Source: DATNPX01 sp036702975 (GTDB taxonomy: Bacteria > Cyanobacteriota > Vampirovibrionia > Obscuribacterales > Obscuribacteraceae). From it: a stretch of 25,185 nt of DNA. Of this stretch, positions 19,102 through 25,185 are shown in pieces. Within the stretch, counting starts at the first letter, position 1, and every line of letters starts with the position of its first letter. The position numbers were made by a program, and so were the translations under genes. The DNA lies in the NCBI GenBank assembly GCA_036702975.1, contig DATNPX010000018.1, forward strand, positions 1 through 25,185, written 5' to 3'. The notes under the pieces are model-generated. The model did no database searches. It was not told the origin of the DNA and worked only from the letters and a program-made list of their open reading frames with translations.

Positions 19102-19140
19102 AAAGAAAGTGAGTTCGCACCCAAAACTAAATAACCCTGT

Positions 19141-19217
19141 AAAGCAAAAATCAGCCTTGGCGGGCTGATTTCAAAGACTTTACGGACCCACAAATTGGCC
19201 GTCATTCGAAGCTGGTA
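19141..19217 (-). ncRNA. Predicted antisense RNA controlling the replication gene
   Basis: On the minus strand a promoter TTGACC (19252-19247), 17 bp, TATCAT (19229-19224) would start an RNA near 19217. About 50 nt later comes an intrinsic terminator: AAATCAGCC/GGCTGATTT (19171-19148) followed by a T5 run and GCTTT. The product is about 75 nt and fully complementary to the leader of the primase-type replication gene. Size, position and signals are those of plasmid copy-number control RNAs. No RNA data are available, so this is a prediction. Confidence 0.6.
19147..19171 (-). terminator. Terminator of the antisense RNA
   Basis: A 9-bp stem with a 6-nt loop, followed on the minus strand by TTTTTGCTTT. 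On the plus strand no T run follows, so it terminates the antisense direction. No protein gene on the minus strand could use it. Confidence 0.6.
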
Positions 19218-19244
19218 ACTTGAATGATAGGTGATTGGGTCCGT
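19182..19244 (+). other. Rep leader hairpin 3, nested stem
   Basis: ACGGACCCA (19182-19190) pairs perfectly with TGGGTCCGT (19236-19244); within it TCATTC (19202-19207) pairs with GAATGA (19222-19227). The structure lies 47 bp before the rep start and overlaps both antisense promoter and the antisense RNA 5' part, so antisense pairing would change it. Confidence 0.55.
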
Positions 19245-19252
19245 TAGGTCAA
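19224..19252 (-). promoter_or_regulatory. Antisense RNA promoter
   Basis: TTGACC and TATCAT with exactly 17 bp between them, read on the minus strand. It is closer to consensus than most promoters in the window, as expected for a constitutive copy-control RNA. Confidence 0.6.
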
Positions 19253-19290
19253 CACGTCCTTAGAACATTTAAGGAAGAAGTTCGAAGACC

Positions 19291-20910
19291 TTGGCCCAAC
19301 CTGCTTTTACGCGTCTCTCAGAGGCGCCCATTTGCGATGATCCGCGACAAGTTTTTTTGTCGCTATATCCTAATCGCCTCAAAAGCATATTGAAATGGCC
19401 CGGGCGTGACTGGGTAACAGTGAGTCGCCATGGGTATCTCAGTGACGCGACTATTCTTAAAGCCATTTCCTTGCAGGAAAAAACTTTCTGGGGCTGCCGT
19501 TGGGGCCAGCGAACCCGGTTCGTCGTGCTGGATGTGGACAGTGAAAGCCAGTATCACAATCAAATAGGACTGGCTCGCCTACAGCATTTGCTGGCTTCGG
19601 TCGGTCTTACAAAATCCGTTCTTTATCAATCAAGCAACAGTGGTGGCTGGCATATCTACATCCCGTTCAGCGAAACTGTTGATCGGTTCGTTGCTGAAAG
19701 CACGCTTAAACAGTGGCTTCTTGCAGAAGAAATAGAAATAGAAAAAGGTCAATTGGAGCTTTTCCCCTCCAATAATGGCTTACGGCTGCCATTACAGCGT
19801 GAATTCGCTTGGCTCGACAACACAGCCAAAGTCAAATTTAAAAGAGAAGAGCTGTCCACCGATCAGGCAATAGCTATTTTCTTGAAGGACCTGGACGAAA
19901 ACTCTAACGATTGGAATTATTTTGAATCATGCGTGAAACTCCGTCTGGATGCCCTTCAAGCAGCGCCCGCGGCGAGTCATCTTCCGCCGGCGACGGAAAA
20001 TAGAAACCTGCATGAGGACGGCTTTTCGGACTTCTTCACTTTCGCCGGCATGCTTCCAGAAGTCTATAACGCGGGCCGCGAATTCTGGCTAAACGGGCTG
20101 TCAGCTCCGTCGCAGAGACATCAGGCTGTCTTGTGTATTGGGCATTATCTTTGGTACGGGGACATAGCTGAAGGTGTAAGAGCGCTTCCTGGCGTCGCCC
20201 GTGCGGAGCAGCGGGCTCAACTAATAGAAGCCTGGCTGCGAAAAAAGCACAATGGCTTCTCAAAATCGGTCTTAAAAGACGATTGGAATCAAATAGGTCG
20301 GGATATACAGTCAGCTTGTAATTGGACGGCTTCTGAAGGCGCTGAAGCGCCTCAGCAGAGTGAAGACAGCTATTCCAACCTTGGCGATCGCGCGATCGAT
20401 CGCTTGATCGGTTTGTCGAAACAGACTGGCCGCACCTGGACGCCCGCTGATTTTAAGAAAGGCAATATAGGAAGAGAGGAAGGCGCCCGCGAACAAATCC
20501 GCATAGGGGTGCTCCAATTGCTGGAAAGCGGCAGGCGCATCACTGTTCGTGGCTTGGAACGGGTCAGCGGATGCGACCGCAAGACCATCAGACGCCATGT
20601 CGATATCTGGGGGATATTTCGGTTGTCAAACGGGGGAGGCGATCTTAGGCCGCCCCTGGTGGACTCTCCGGCTGTTCATGATCCTGTTCCGGAGCTACCT
20701 GAAGTTCTTGAACGCGAAGAAATTGCTGTTCTTGAAGTTGAGCCTGCGGCTTCTGAACCAGATTGCTTGGCGGAGCCTTCAAGTCAACCTGTGCTTTTTC
20801 TGCCTGTTTATTATCGGCAGCTTGTTTGTTCTGATTCGTGTTTTGTTATTACTGGGCGGTCCACCGTACATAAAAGTCTCCCAAAGACAAGGGGGCCGCC
20901 CGCTTGCTGA
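19291..20910 (+). CDS. Primase-type (AEP) plasmid replication protein
   Basis: A 539-residue protein with an archaeo-eukaryotic primase-like domain. The metal motif is FVVLDVD (D81, D83), followed by the SxH-type motif SNSGGWHIYIPF (H121) and a conserved block LFPSNNGLRLPL. Around residues 410-435 a helix-turn-helix (ITVRGLERVSGCDRKTIRRH) should bind DNA. Primase plus HTH is the layout of some plasmid initiator proteins, and no other Rep is visible. The start is TTG with AAGGAAG at 19271; an in-frame stop at 19270 limits any extension. The last 60 residues are Pro/Glu-rich then cysteine-containing and may be non-conserved. Expression is likely limited by the antisense RNA described here. Confidence 0.78.
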   Translation: MAQPAFTRLSEAPICDDPRQVFLSLYPNRLKSILKWPGRDWVTVSRHGYLSDATILKAISLQEKTFWGCRWGQRTRFVVLDVDSESQYHNQIGLARLQHLLASVGLTKSVLYQSSNSGGWHIYIPFSETVDRFVAESTLKQWLLAEEIEIEKGQLELFPSNNGLRLPLQREFAWLDNTAKVKFKREELSTDQAIAIFLKDLDENSNDWNYFESCVKLRLDALQAAPAASHLPPATENRNLHEDGFSDFFTFAGMLPEVYNAGREFWLNGLSAPSQRHQAVLCIGHYLWYGDIAEGVRALPGVARAEQRAQLIEAWLRKKHNGFSKSVLKDDWNQIGRDIQSACNWTASEGAEAPQQSEDSYSNLGDRAIDRLIGLSKQTGRTWTPADFKKGNIGREEGAREQIRIGVLQLLESGRRITVRGLERVSGCDRKTIRRHVDIWGIFRLSNGGGDLRPPLVDSPAVHDPVPELPEVLEREEIAVLEVEPAASEPDCLAEPSSQPVLFLPVYYRQLVCSDSCFVITGRSTVHKSLPKTRGPPAC

Positions 20911-20955
20911 GTCCTGAAGTCTGGAATAAGCCCGAGAGAGTTTTATACTTGAACG

Positions 20956-21246
20956 ATGGGCGATCAAGCAGGACGAAAAAAATTCCTTTCGAAAGGGTGG
21001 TTAGTTGCCTTCCTGGTGCCATTCTTTGTTATCGGCGGGCTGTCCGTTTGGCATTGGTATGACTACGGACTCAAAGATATCCACACAGCACGGTCCCGAT
21101 TTGCAGGCTGGGAGATCAAGCAGCCTGGCGACGAGACGGAGTCGCTAAAGTTTGCTCTGATGATTGGGACTGCATGCGGCATAGCTGCCGGTGCGTTGGG
21201 ACTCGGCGCTTATGGCATTGTCAAATTCGTCAAGAAAAAAACTTAG
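20956..21246 (+). CDS. Small two-helix membrane protein
   Basis: A 96-residue protein with a basic N-terminus, a first transmembrane helix (about residues 15-33, WLVAFLVPFFVIGGLSVW), a polar loop of about 30 residues, and a second helix (about 66-88, FALMIGTACGIAAGALGLGAYG), ending in KKKT. Unknown function. A TTATAC lies just upstream but its promoter is unclear. The stop overlaps the stop of the convergent gene by 4 bp. Confidence 0.6.
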   Translation: MGDQAGRKKFLSKGWLVAFLVPFFVIGGLSVWHWYDYGLKDIHTARSRFAGWEIKQPGDETESLKFALMIGTACGIAAGALGLGAYGIVKFVKKKT

Positions 21247-22625
21247 CCGCCTAACTTCTTGAGCCATTTTTCAATGTTGTGGGCGTGCTCTGACTTTTCC
21301 AAAACCTTAGCAGAAGGCAAAGCTGTAACCGTATCGATTCCCATTCGATCAGCTTCTTTCTTGGTCAACACGTTCTTGTGTTCTGTATCGCTGGCTGCAT
21401 AAACACAATCTGGATTGTAGTGATAGCCCAGTGTGAGCGGGTTTATTTCCACTTCGTTTGGATGTCTTTTGAACATTTCCAGGTTGTGTGAAATATTTGC
21501 AGCTACTAAAAGCGGCACGTTCTCTGGCTTTAGCATTGCTTTTGCCAGTTCGTCATCGCTGAGGGCGGCTAGTTTTGCCAGGGGATTTGCGTCGCGCTTG
21601 CCATTTTTAACTTCTGCGTCGAATTCGGCGGATACTTTGCGCACGCCTTCAGGCGCTATTTGTGCGAATCCCACTGTTTTCCCCATAATAAAGCGTCCTT
21701 GTCCGGCGTCGCAAATTGCATCCTGTGCCTTGTCTTCGGGTCCGTAAAAAGTCAATTCATTACCGACAATCGCTTTCATGAGCCTAACAGTCTCATCTTC
21801 CGAGAGTCCGCCGTCTTTTTTCAGATCTGGGAAAGCTTTGTACGCTTCGCTCCAACTTGTTTTCGGCATCAAGGCTAGCGTCTCTTTCTCATGTCCGCGA
21901 AATGGGTGCTCGATAGGATTGACGACCGCTTTCTTGACAGACTCAAGGGTTTCTTGAAATTTAGCGGCGGTTACATGAAAGGCGATGCTGCTTAAAGTGC
22001 CAAACATATCGGCGCCAGCCTTCACCATCCATGGCTCTGGGAGCAGCGTTCCGGACATCGGCAATCCGCCCCGGGTCATGTCGGATACAACGTCTTTCGA
22101 TTCAGGAACGTTCGCAAGCAACGTTGGTTTTTCCTTCGGCGGTTCCTGTAAAGCCGCTAGGGCGCCTTCTGCCGTACTGTCGAAAAACTCAAGTTTGCTT
22201 GCTTGACCTTTCGCCTGCATCTCGGCTATTACCTCCGGGGTCAAGCCAATGTGCGTAGCTGACTCGTGTTTGCCCAGTTTATGTGGTTTCTGCATCTCAT
22301 CCCAAATAGCCTCGTCTTCCTTCGTCCGGATCACGCTCGGGCGAGCCAGGGCATCAGACGGAGCCTGAATCTTTGAAGCATCCAGTTTTTGTTCTGTTTC
22401 GTCAGACATAAAAGCACTCGCTGAAGATCGGCTGTCACCAGTATATGCGGCCGACAGGTAGAGTTCTGACCCTGTCCCAAAATCTAATAGTTCTGGCAAC
22501 GCGTTTTGGTTACTGAAACCAGATGTTGCCTCAAACAAATTTTGAACGGACTGCGAGAGCATAAGGGCGTTTCTTCCCTCGATCCCTTGTGATTCGCGGA
22601 TTTGAAAGTCTTCTACTCTTGCCAT
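21243..22625 (-). CDS. Lysozyme-fold-like protein, possible peptidoglycan hydrolase
   Basis: A 460-residue protein. Residues 1-220 are low-complexity and polar, without a signal peptide. The C-terminal part (about 250-460) resembles transglycosylase/lysozyme folds: a candidate catalytic glutamate E290 in AIVGNELTFYG, the KTVGFAQIAPEGV block (316-328) like GLxQI motifs, and LTLGYHYNPD (398-406). If correct it would cut peptidoglycan, as transfer-associated hydrolases do, but the missing signal peptide means it would need another export route or act after lysis or transfer. The match is by motif only. The gene is alone on the minus strand. Confidence 0.5.
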   Translation of the reverse strand: MARVEDFQIRESQGIEGRNALMLSQSVQNLFEATSGFSNQNALPELLDFGTGSELYLSAAYTGDSRSSASAFMSDETEQKLDASKIQAPSDALARPSVIRTKEDEAIWDEMQKPHKLGKHESATHIGLTPEVIAEMQAKGQASKLEFFDSTAEGALAALQEPPKEKPTLLANVPESKDVVSDMTRGGLPMSGTLLPEPWMVKAGADMFGTLSSIAFHVTAAKFQETLESVKKAVVNPIEHPFRGHEKETLALMPKTSWSEAYKAFPDLKKDGGLSEDETVRLMKAIVGNELTFYGPEDKAQDAICDAGQGRFIMGKTVGFAQIAPEGVRKVSAEFDAEVKNGKRDANPLAKLAALSDDELAKAMLKPENVPLLVAANISHNLEMFKRHPNEVEINPLTLGYHYNPDCVYAASDTEHKNVLTKKEADRMGIDTVTALPSAKVLEKSEHAHNIEKWLKKLGG

Positions 22626-23158
22626 TTTCCGCTCGCCTTGCTCACTGAAACAACTCTAGTGAGAACTTTTGGCTAGATTATGGCAACGGGATCTGAAACT
22701 TTCCTGAGTGTAATTAGCATGGCAAAGGACGGCTGTGTGAGGCTTCCACCACCATTACAGGCTTTGAATCCGCTTTCTTCTGGGTTTTGATTCAACCAGC
22801 GATGCGGCTGTGTGGTTTACGTATTGTGTTCGGTGGCTGTTCAAGAATGGCTTGGACTGTCCGTCAGTATCGACTCTATGAGGACATTCAATCGCTAACC
22901 TGCTTAGTTGTTGTCGTCGTCTCTTGGGCTTGTCTTGTGAAACCTAGCTATTAATGCGCCCAAACATCGATATCAATGTGTTTTTCCTTCGTCAGTTCAG
23001 GAAGGACTTTCACCGCTAAGCGTTTAACGATTCGTAGATGTCACTGTCAGGGAGCTGGTTTCATGCCTTCTCGCCGTTTTGGTATTTGGTTGTTCATGCC
23101 TTTGCGACCTCCATACGTGATTCAACGGTGCGAACACTGACACAACTTTGCACCGCTT

Positions 23159-23196
23159 CCAAAGGCAACCCCTGTGGGGCGCTACGCGACCTTTGG
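23159..23196 (+). other. Nested hairpin upstream of ssb
   Basis: CCAAAGG (23159-23165) pairs with CCTTTGG (23190-23196), and CCCC (23169-23172) pairs with GGGG (23176-23179) within. It is a stable structure about 60 bp before the ssb start, without a T run, so more likely an mRNA leader or single-strand initiation structure than a terminator. Confidence 0.4.
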
Positions 23197-23223
23197 GCAG
23201 TGAAAAGCCGCGTCTTTTTGGTG

Positions 23224-23248
23224 GCACCTAACACACGCACGGAGGTGC
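23224..23248 (+). promoter_or_regulatory. Hairpin sequestering the ssb ribosome site
   Basis: GCACCT (23224-23229) is complementary to AGGTGC (23243-23248), which contains most of the GGAGG ribosome site of ssb. The 6-bp stem with a 13-nt loop could lower ssb translation. Confidence 0.4.
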
Positions 23249-23255
23249 AACTTCT

Positions 23256-23651
23256 ATGAACAACCAAATCACCTTAATCGGACATGTCGGCAAAGACCCA
23301 GTCTCCAAGACCTTCGGTGACAATCACAATCGAGTCGTAAAGTTCTCGGTTGCGGTGAAAGAATACACACCTAATTCTGACGAAGAAAAAACAATGTGGG
23401 TTGATGTCGATGCCTGGAACGGCTTGGGCGACCGGGTTCTCCAGACAATAACCAGTGGTCGTGAAGTGGTCATCTTCGGCAGGTTAGCGATCAACACCTA
23501 TCCCAAAGAAGTCGATGGCGTCACCGTTCAAATGTCCAAGCCAGTCGTGAAACTGACTCACTTTCACCTTTGTGGACCTAAGCCCAAAGCCGATTCTTCT
23601 GAAGAATCTAAATCTGAACCGAAGAAAAAGCTGGCTGCAGTCAAAGCCTGA
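23256..23651 (+). CDS. ssb: Single-stranded DNA-binding protein
   Basis: A 131-residue SSB with one OB fold: NNQITLIGHVGKDPVSKTF, VVKFSVAVKEY, WVDVDAWNGLGDRVLQTI and REVVIFGRLAI follow the family order. It would coat single strands during replication and conjugative entry. The C-terminus is basic (PKKKLAAVKA) and lacks the acidic DDDIPF-like tip that recruits host repair and replication enzymes, so it may only protect DNA. GGAGG at 23241-23245 sets the start. A strong hairpin follows the stop. Confidence 0.92.
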   Translation: MNNQITLIGHVGKDPVSKTFGDNHNRVVKFSVAVKEYTPNSDEEKTMWVDVDAWNGLGDRVLQTITSGREVVIFGRLAINTYPKEVDGVTVQMSKPVVKLTHFHLCGPKPKADSSEESKSEPKKKLAAVKA

Positions 23652-23656
23652 AATAA

Positions 23657-23680
23657 AGGCGGGGGCTCACGCCCCCGCCT
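23657..23680. terminator. Strong GC-rich terminator-like hairpin after ssb
   Basis: AGGCGGGGGC pairs perfectly with GCCCCCGCCT around TCAC, just 6 bp after the ssb stop. The downstream T content is low (TAATTCCTTATCC) on the plus strand; upstream TTTATTTCA on the minus strand could serve the convergent gene. It probably works in both directions. Confidence 0.65.
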
Positions 23681-23704
23681 AATTCCTTATCCTAATTCCA
23701 GCCA

Positions 23705-23980
23705 CTAAAGCTGTGAATCTGGCTTGGTGGGAAATTGTAGCACTTGCGCCGGACCGCAAGGCAATTGCTTTTGTCCTGTTTCGGTCAAGTTCGCTATCAA
23801 GGCCGGCGCCTGGTCGTAAAACTCTTCAGCCAGTCCCCAGCCTTCCAGCGGGTCGCCATTGCATAACTCAGTGCATGCCATGAGCAATGCCGCTCTTAGC
23901 CGCATTGTGTCAAGCATGGCGTTTTCGACTGCTTCGCGGTCGATCTTTTGTGATTGCTTGCGGCTATTTGATTTCTTCAT
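23705..23980 (-). CDS. Hypothetical small helical protein
   Basis: A 91-residue protein with a basic head (KKSNSRKQSQKIDR) and a helical body (EAVENAMLDTMRLRAALLMA, with CTELCNGDPLEGWGLAEEFY). No family recognised. GAGG is upstream of the ATG. It is convergent with ssb and shares the GC-rich terminator. Confidence 0.55.
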   Translation of the reverse strand: MKKSNSRKQSQKIDREAVENAMLDTMRLRAALLMACTELCNGDPLEGWGLAEEFYDQAPALIANLTETGQKQLPCGPAQVLQFPTKPDSQL

Positions 23981-24380
23981 ACGTGAACCTCGAAGGCTGA
24001 AACAGACGGCGGGGTGATGGATTGGGTTTTCTTACAACATCATTGGGCAAAGCTACCGATTTAGGAAAGGTGGAATTCCCTGGTTGTTTTTTTGCCCATT
24101 TTTTCTAAGTTCTGGCGCCACTGCAAAACCTGGACCACTGCCGGAGCCTGCCCCGCAGGCAAATTTTTTCCAGACCTGGCGGGATACACGGGCTTGCTCG
24201 CTTCCTTCCATGCCCGGCACATCAGCCTAGCCCCCGCCACCCGGTATCAATGCCCGAGCCTTCGGTCCTCCCTGCGGTCGGAGGCATTGACATCGGGTCC
24301 CATGGCTGGGGGCTTACCGGCATGTGCTGCATGGGGTGCGCTGCGCAGCCCTGCACCTAGCTAAATTGGAGGAAAACAGC
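23981..24380. other. 400-bp structured gap before radC
   Basis: No supported gene. It contains an intrinsic terminator (24146-24169), a long dyad TCAATGCC/GGCATTGA (24247-24254 with 24283-24290) with CCTCC/GGAGG within, and a GC-rich hairpin GGTGC/GCACC (24335-24357) enclosing the palindrome GCTGCGCAGC. Base composition is higher in G+C than the flanking genes. It may include an origin, a single-strand initiation site or a radC leader. Confidence 0.45.
24146..24169 (+). terminator. Rho-independent terminator
   Basis: GCCTGC (24146-24151) pairs with GCAGGC (24155-24160) and is followed by AAA and six T. It has no protein gene immediately upstream on the plus strand, since the nearest is a minus-strand gene, so it may end a small RNA starting near 24000-24060. 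Confidence 0.55.
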
Positions 24381-24854
24381 ATGAACAGCCGGACCCTGAA
24401 GAAGCATCTAAAATACATCGTGCCTGAAATGCGGCTTGCGCTTATCAAAGAGCCGGGCGCTAAGCCCGTTCCGATTGGTTGCCCTGACGACCTGGACAAG
24501 TTTGTTGAACCGCTCAAACACTACTCGGAAGAGCACTTTGTAGCTTTTCACCTGGACGCAAAGAATCAGGTTATTGGCTATCACATCGTCTCTCACGGCA
24601 CGGTTAGCGCGTCTCTCGTTCACCCGCGCGAAGTTTTTAAGGCGGCGCTGCTCGCCAATTCTTACGCCATCATCGTGGCTCACAACCATCCAGCCGGATC
24701 GCTAAGCCCCAGCCCTGAAGACATCGAAACTACTGAAACCCTTATCAAAGCTGGCAAGCTGTTAGGCGTCTCGGTTATCGATCACTTGATCGTCAGCTCA
24801 AATGGCTCATGCAGCCTGAGAGAAACACGGCCGCACTTGTGGCCGGTGTCCTGA
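24381..24854 (+). CDS. radC: Short RadC-like JAMM/MPN-domain protein
   Basis: A 157-residue RadC-family protein consisting almost only of the JAB/MPN domain. The JAMM motif is complete: E51 (SEEHF), H101 and H103 (HNHPAGSLSP) and D114 (SPEDIETT). Chromosomal RadC is longer with an N-terminal HhH region, missing here; short forms are common on plasmids and phages, where they may act as metalloproteases or anti-restriction factors. GGAGG (24368-24372) precedes ATG 24381; the frame is open to 24324 but without such signals. A terminator follows. Confidence 0.88.
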   Translation: MNSRTLKKHLKYIVPEMRLALIKEPGAKPVPIGCPDDLDKFVEPLKHYSEEHFVAFHLDAKNQVIGYHIVSHGTVSASLVHPREVFKAALLANSYAIIVAHNHPAGSLSPSPEDIETTETLIKAGKLLGVSVIDHLIVSSNGSCSLRETRPHLWPVS

Positions 24855-24867
24855 TTCGCTCATCCTG

Positions 24868-24909
24868 ACAGACGGCGCCCGCTGGAAAATCGGGCGTTGT
24901 CTGTTTTGT
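24868..24909 (+). terminator. Rho-independent terminator of radC
   Basis: ACAGAC pairs with GTCTGT and CGCCC with GGGCG, an interrupted stem with an 11-nt loop, followed by TTTGTT. It begins 14 bp after the radC stop. Confidence 0.7.
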
Positions 24910-24979
24910 TCTACTCTGTACGTTTGTGAAATAACAAACAGGCCAGCCAGGGCCGCGCCGGTCTGAAATAATGACTAGA

Positions 24980-25019
24980 GCGGGGTATCAATTGTGTTTG
25001 CTGACCATTGATACCCCGC
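24980..25019. repeat. 13-bp perfect inverted repeat
   Basis: GCGGGGTATCAAT (24980-24992) and ATTGATACCCCGC (25007-25019) are perfectly complementary around a 14-nt loop. No T run follows either side. It lies upstream of the toxin-antitoxin operon; GGTATCAATGCC at 24243 shares part of the arm. A resolution site, an origin element or a transcription barrier are possible. Confidence 0.6.
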
Positions 25020-25044
25020 ACCAATCTTAAAGCCGCGCCGAAGA

Positions 25045-25185
25045 ACCAAGCGGGCGCCTATTTGCGCCTTGCTGTCAGATATCAATTTGTGATATCATTG
25101 CTTGCAGTGCAATCGATTCTAGAGAGGTGCAATCATGGCATCAATAACGGTTAGAAATCTACCTGAAGAGACACACCGGGCGCTA
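25045..25185. repeat. Terminal direct repeat, right copy
   Basis: Exact copy of positions 1-141. It carries the same operator, promoter and the first codons of the antitoxin gene, so it should be merged with the left end and not counted as a second locus. Confidence 0.9.
25135..25185 (+). CDS. Antitoxin gene, 5' fragment cut by window end
   Basis: The first 17 codons of the RHH antitoxin, identical to the gene starting at position 91. It is truncated only because the linear window ends inside the repeat; in the circle this is the same gene. Confidence 0.85.
   Translation, partial: MASITVRNLPEETHRAL

Larger units (their letters stand above)
22626..23255. other. 630-bp gap upstream of ssb, no gene seen
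   Basis: All frames here are short and unconvincing. The right third is folded: CGGTGC/GCACCG (23126-23131 with 23150-23155), a nested hairpin at 23159-23196, and a hairpin over the ssb ribosome site. The left part is unremarkable apart from CGATATCAATGTG near 22970, which recalls the antitoxin operator half-site. It could hold the replication origin or an unrecognised RNA. Confidence 0.4.

Noticed and set aside
19057..19134. Leader peptide of about 25 codons in the rep transcript
   Set aside because: Its ATG lies within or next to the -10 box and no ribosome site precedes it, so it would have to be leaderless; not supported.
20549..20917. Small membrane protein in another frame at the end of the replication gene
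   Set aside because: The hydrophobic segment is visible but no ATG or GTG with a ribosome site precedes it; a late frameshift in rep is possible but cannot be shown.
1..25185. CRISPR array, insertion sequence or integrase
   Set aside because: I saw no regularly spaced repeats, no transposase or integrase motifs, and no IS-type terminal inverted repeats.

Overview
This window looks like a complete circular plasmid opened at an arbitrary point. The first 141 bases are repeated exactly as the last 141 bases, so the circle would be 25,044 bp. The host cannot be named with certainty. Mixed base composition, strong AGGAGG-type ribosome sites, a J-domain membrane protein, stand-alone receiver proteins and the two-module zinc-ribbon protein suggest an environmental Gram-negative-type lineage; a non-photosynthetic cyanobacterial relative or a similar metagenome-known group is a low-confidence guess.

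Layout. (1) 1-2565: VapBC/FitAB-type toxin-antitoxin pair behind a palindromic operator, two small cysteine-containing or hypothetical proteins, a 640-bp stretch with at most one doubtful small ORF, and two overlapping tiny membrane-protein genes. (2) 2566-3433: a non-coding, heavily folded region with three related hairpins, a nested long dyad, a 69-nt tRNA-like cloverleaf and an oriT-like set of inverted repeats. (3) 3434-9715: a tightly coupled mobilization operon: RHH accessory protein, HUH relaxase, coupling ATPase without its usual membrane domain, a membrane protein, a membrane-anchored J-domain protein and a secreted/membrane protein. No VirB4-like ATPase or pilus genes are present, so the plasmid is probably mobilizable rather than self-transmissible.

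(4) 9816-13905: a nitric-oxide module. A quinol-dependent NO reductase (norB, +) is divergent from an Rrf2/NsrR-like regulator, a DUF1858 protein, a rubredoxin-like protein and a cupin (all -). A VOC-fold protein follows norB. A dyad overlapping the norB -35 is the likely switch. (5) 13947-17838: a signalling island with a secreted small protein, three receiver-domain proteins (one lacking its phospho-acceptor), a zinc-ribbon protein, two XRE repressors and a TPR-like protein; no histidine kinase is present.

(6) 17874-20910: replication and maintenance. An HTH plus coiled-coil protein and a small DNA-binding-like protein are divergent from a primase-type (AEP) replication protein. The leader of the rep gene has a sense promoter, three hairpins and, on the opposite strand, a convincing promoter and intrinsic terminator that would make an antisense RNA of about 75 nt, the classical layout of antisense copy control. 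(7) 20956-24909: small membrane protein, a lysozyme-fold-like peptidoglycan hydrolase candidate, a 630-bp structured gap, ssb without the usual acidic tail, a hypothetical gene, a GC-rich structured gap and a short RadC (JAMM) protein with a terminator. (8) 24910-25185: a 13-bp perfect inverted repeat, then the repeated start of the window.

The strongest points for follow-up are the antisense-controlled primase-type replicon, the tRNA-like structure upstream of the mobilization genes, the split-looking coupling protein with its J-domain neighbour, and a mobile NO-detoxification cassette.
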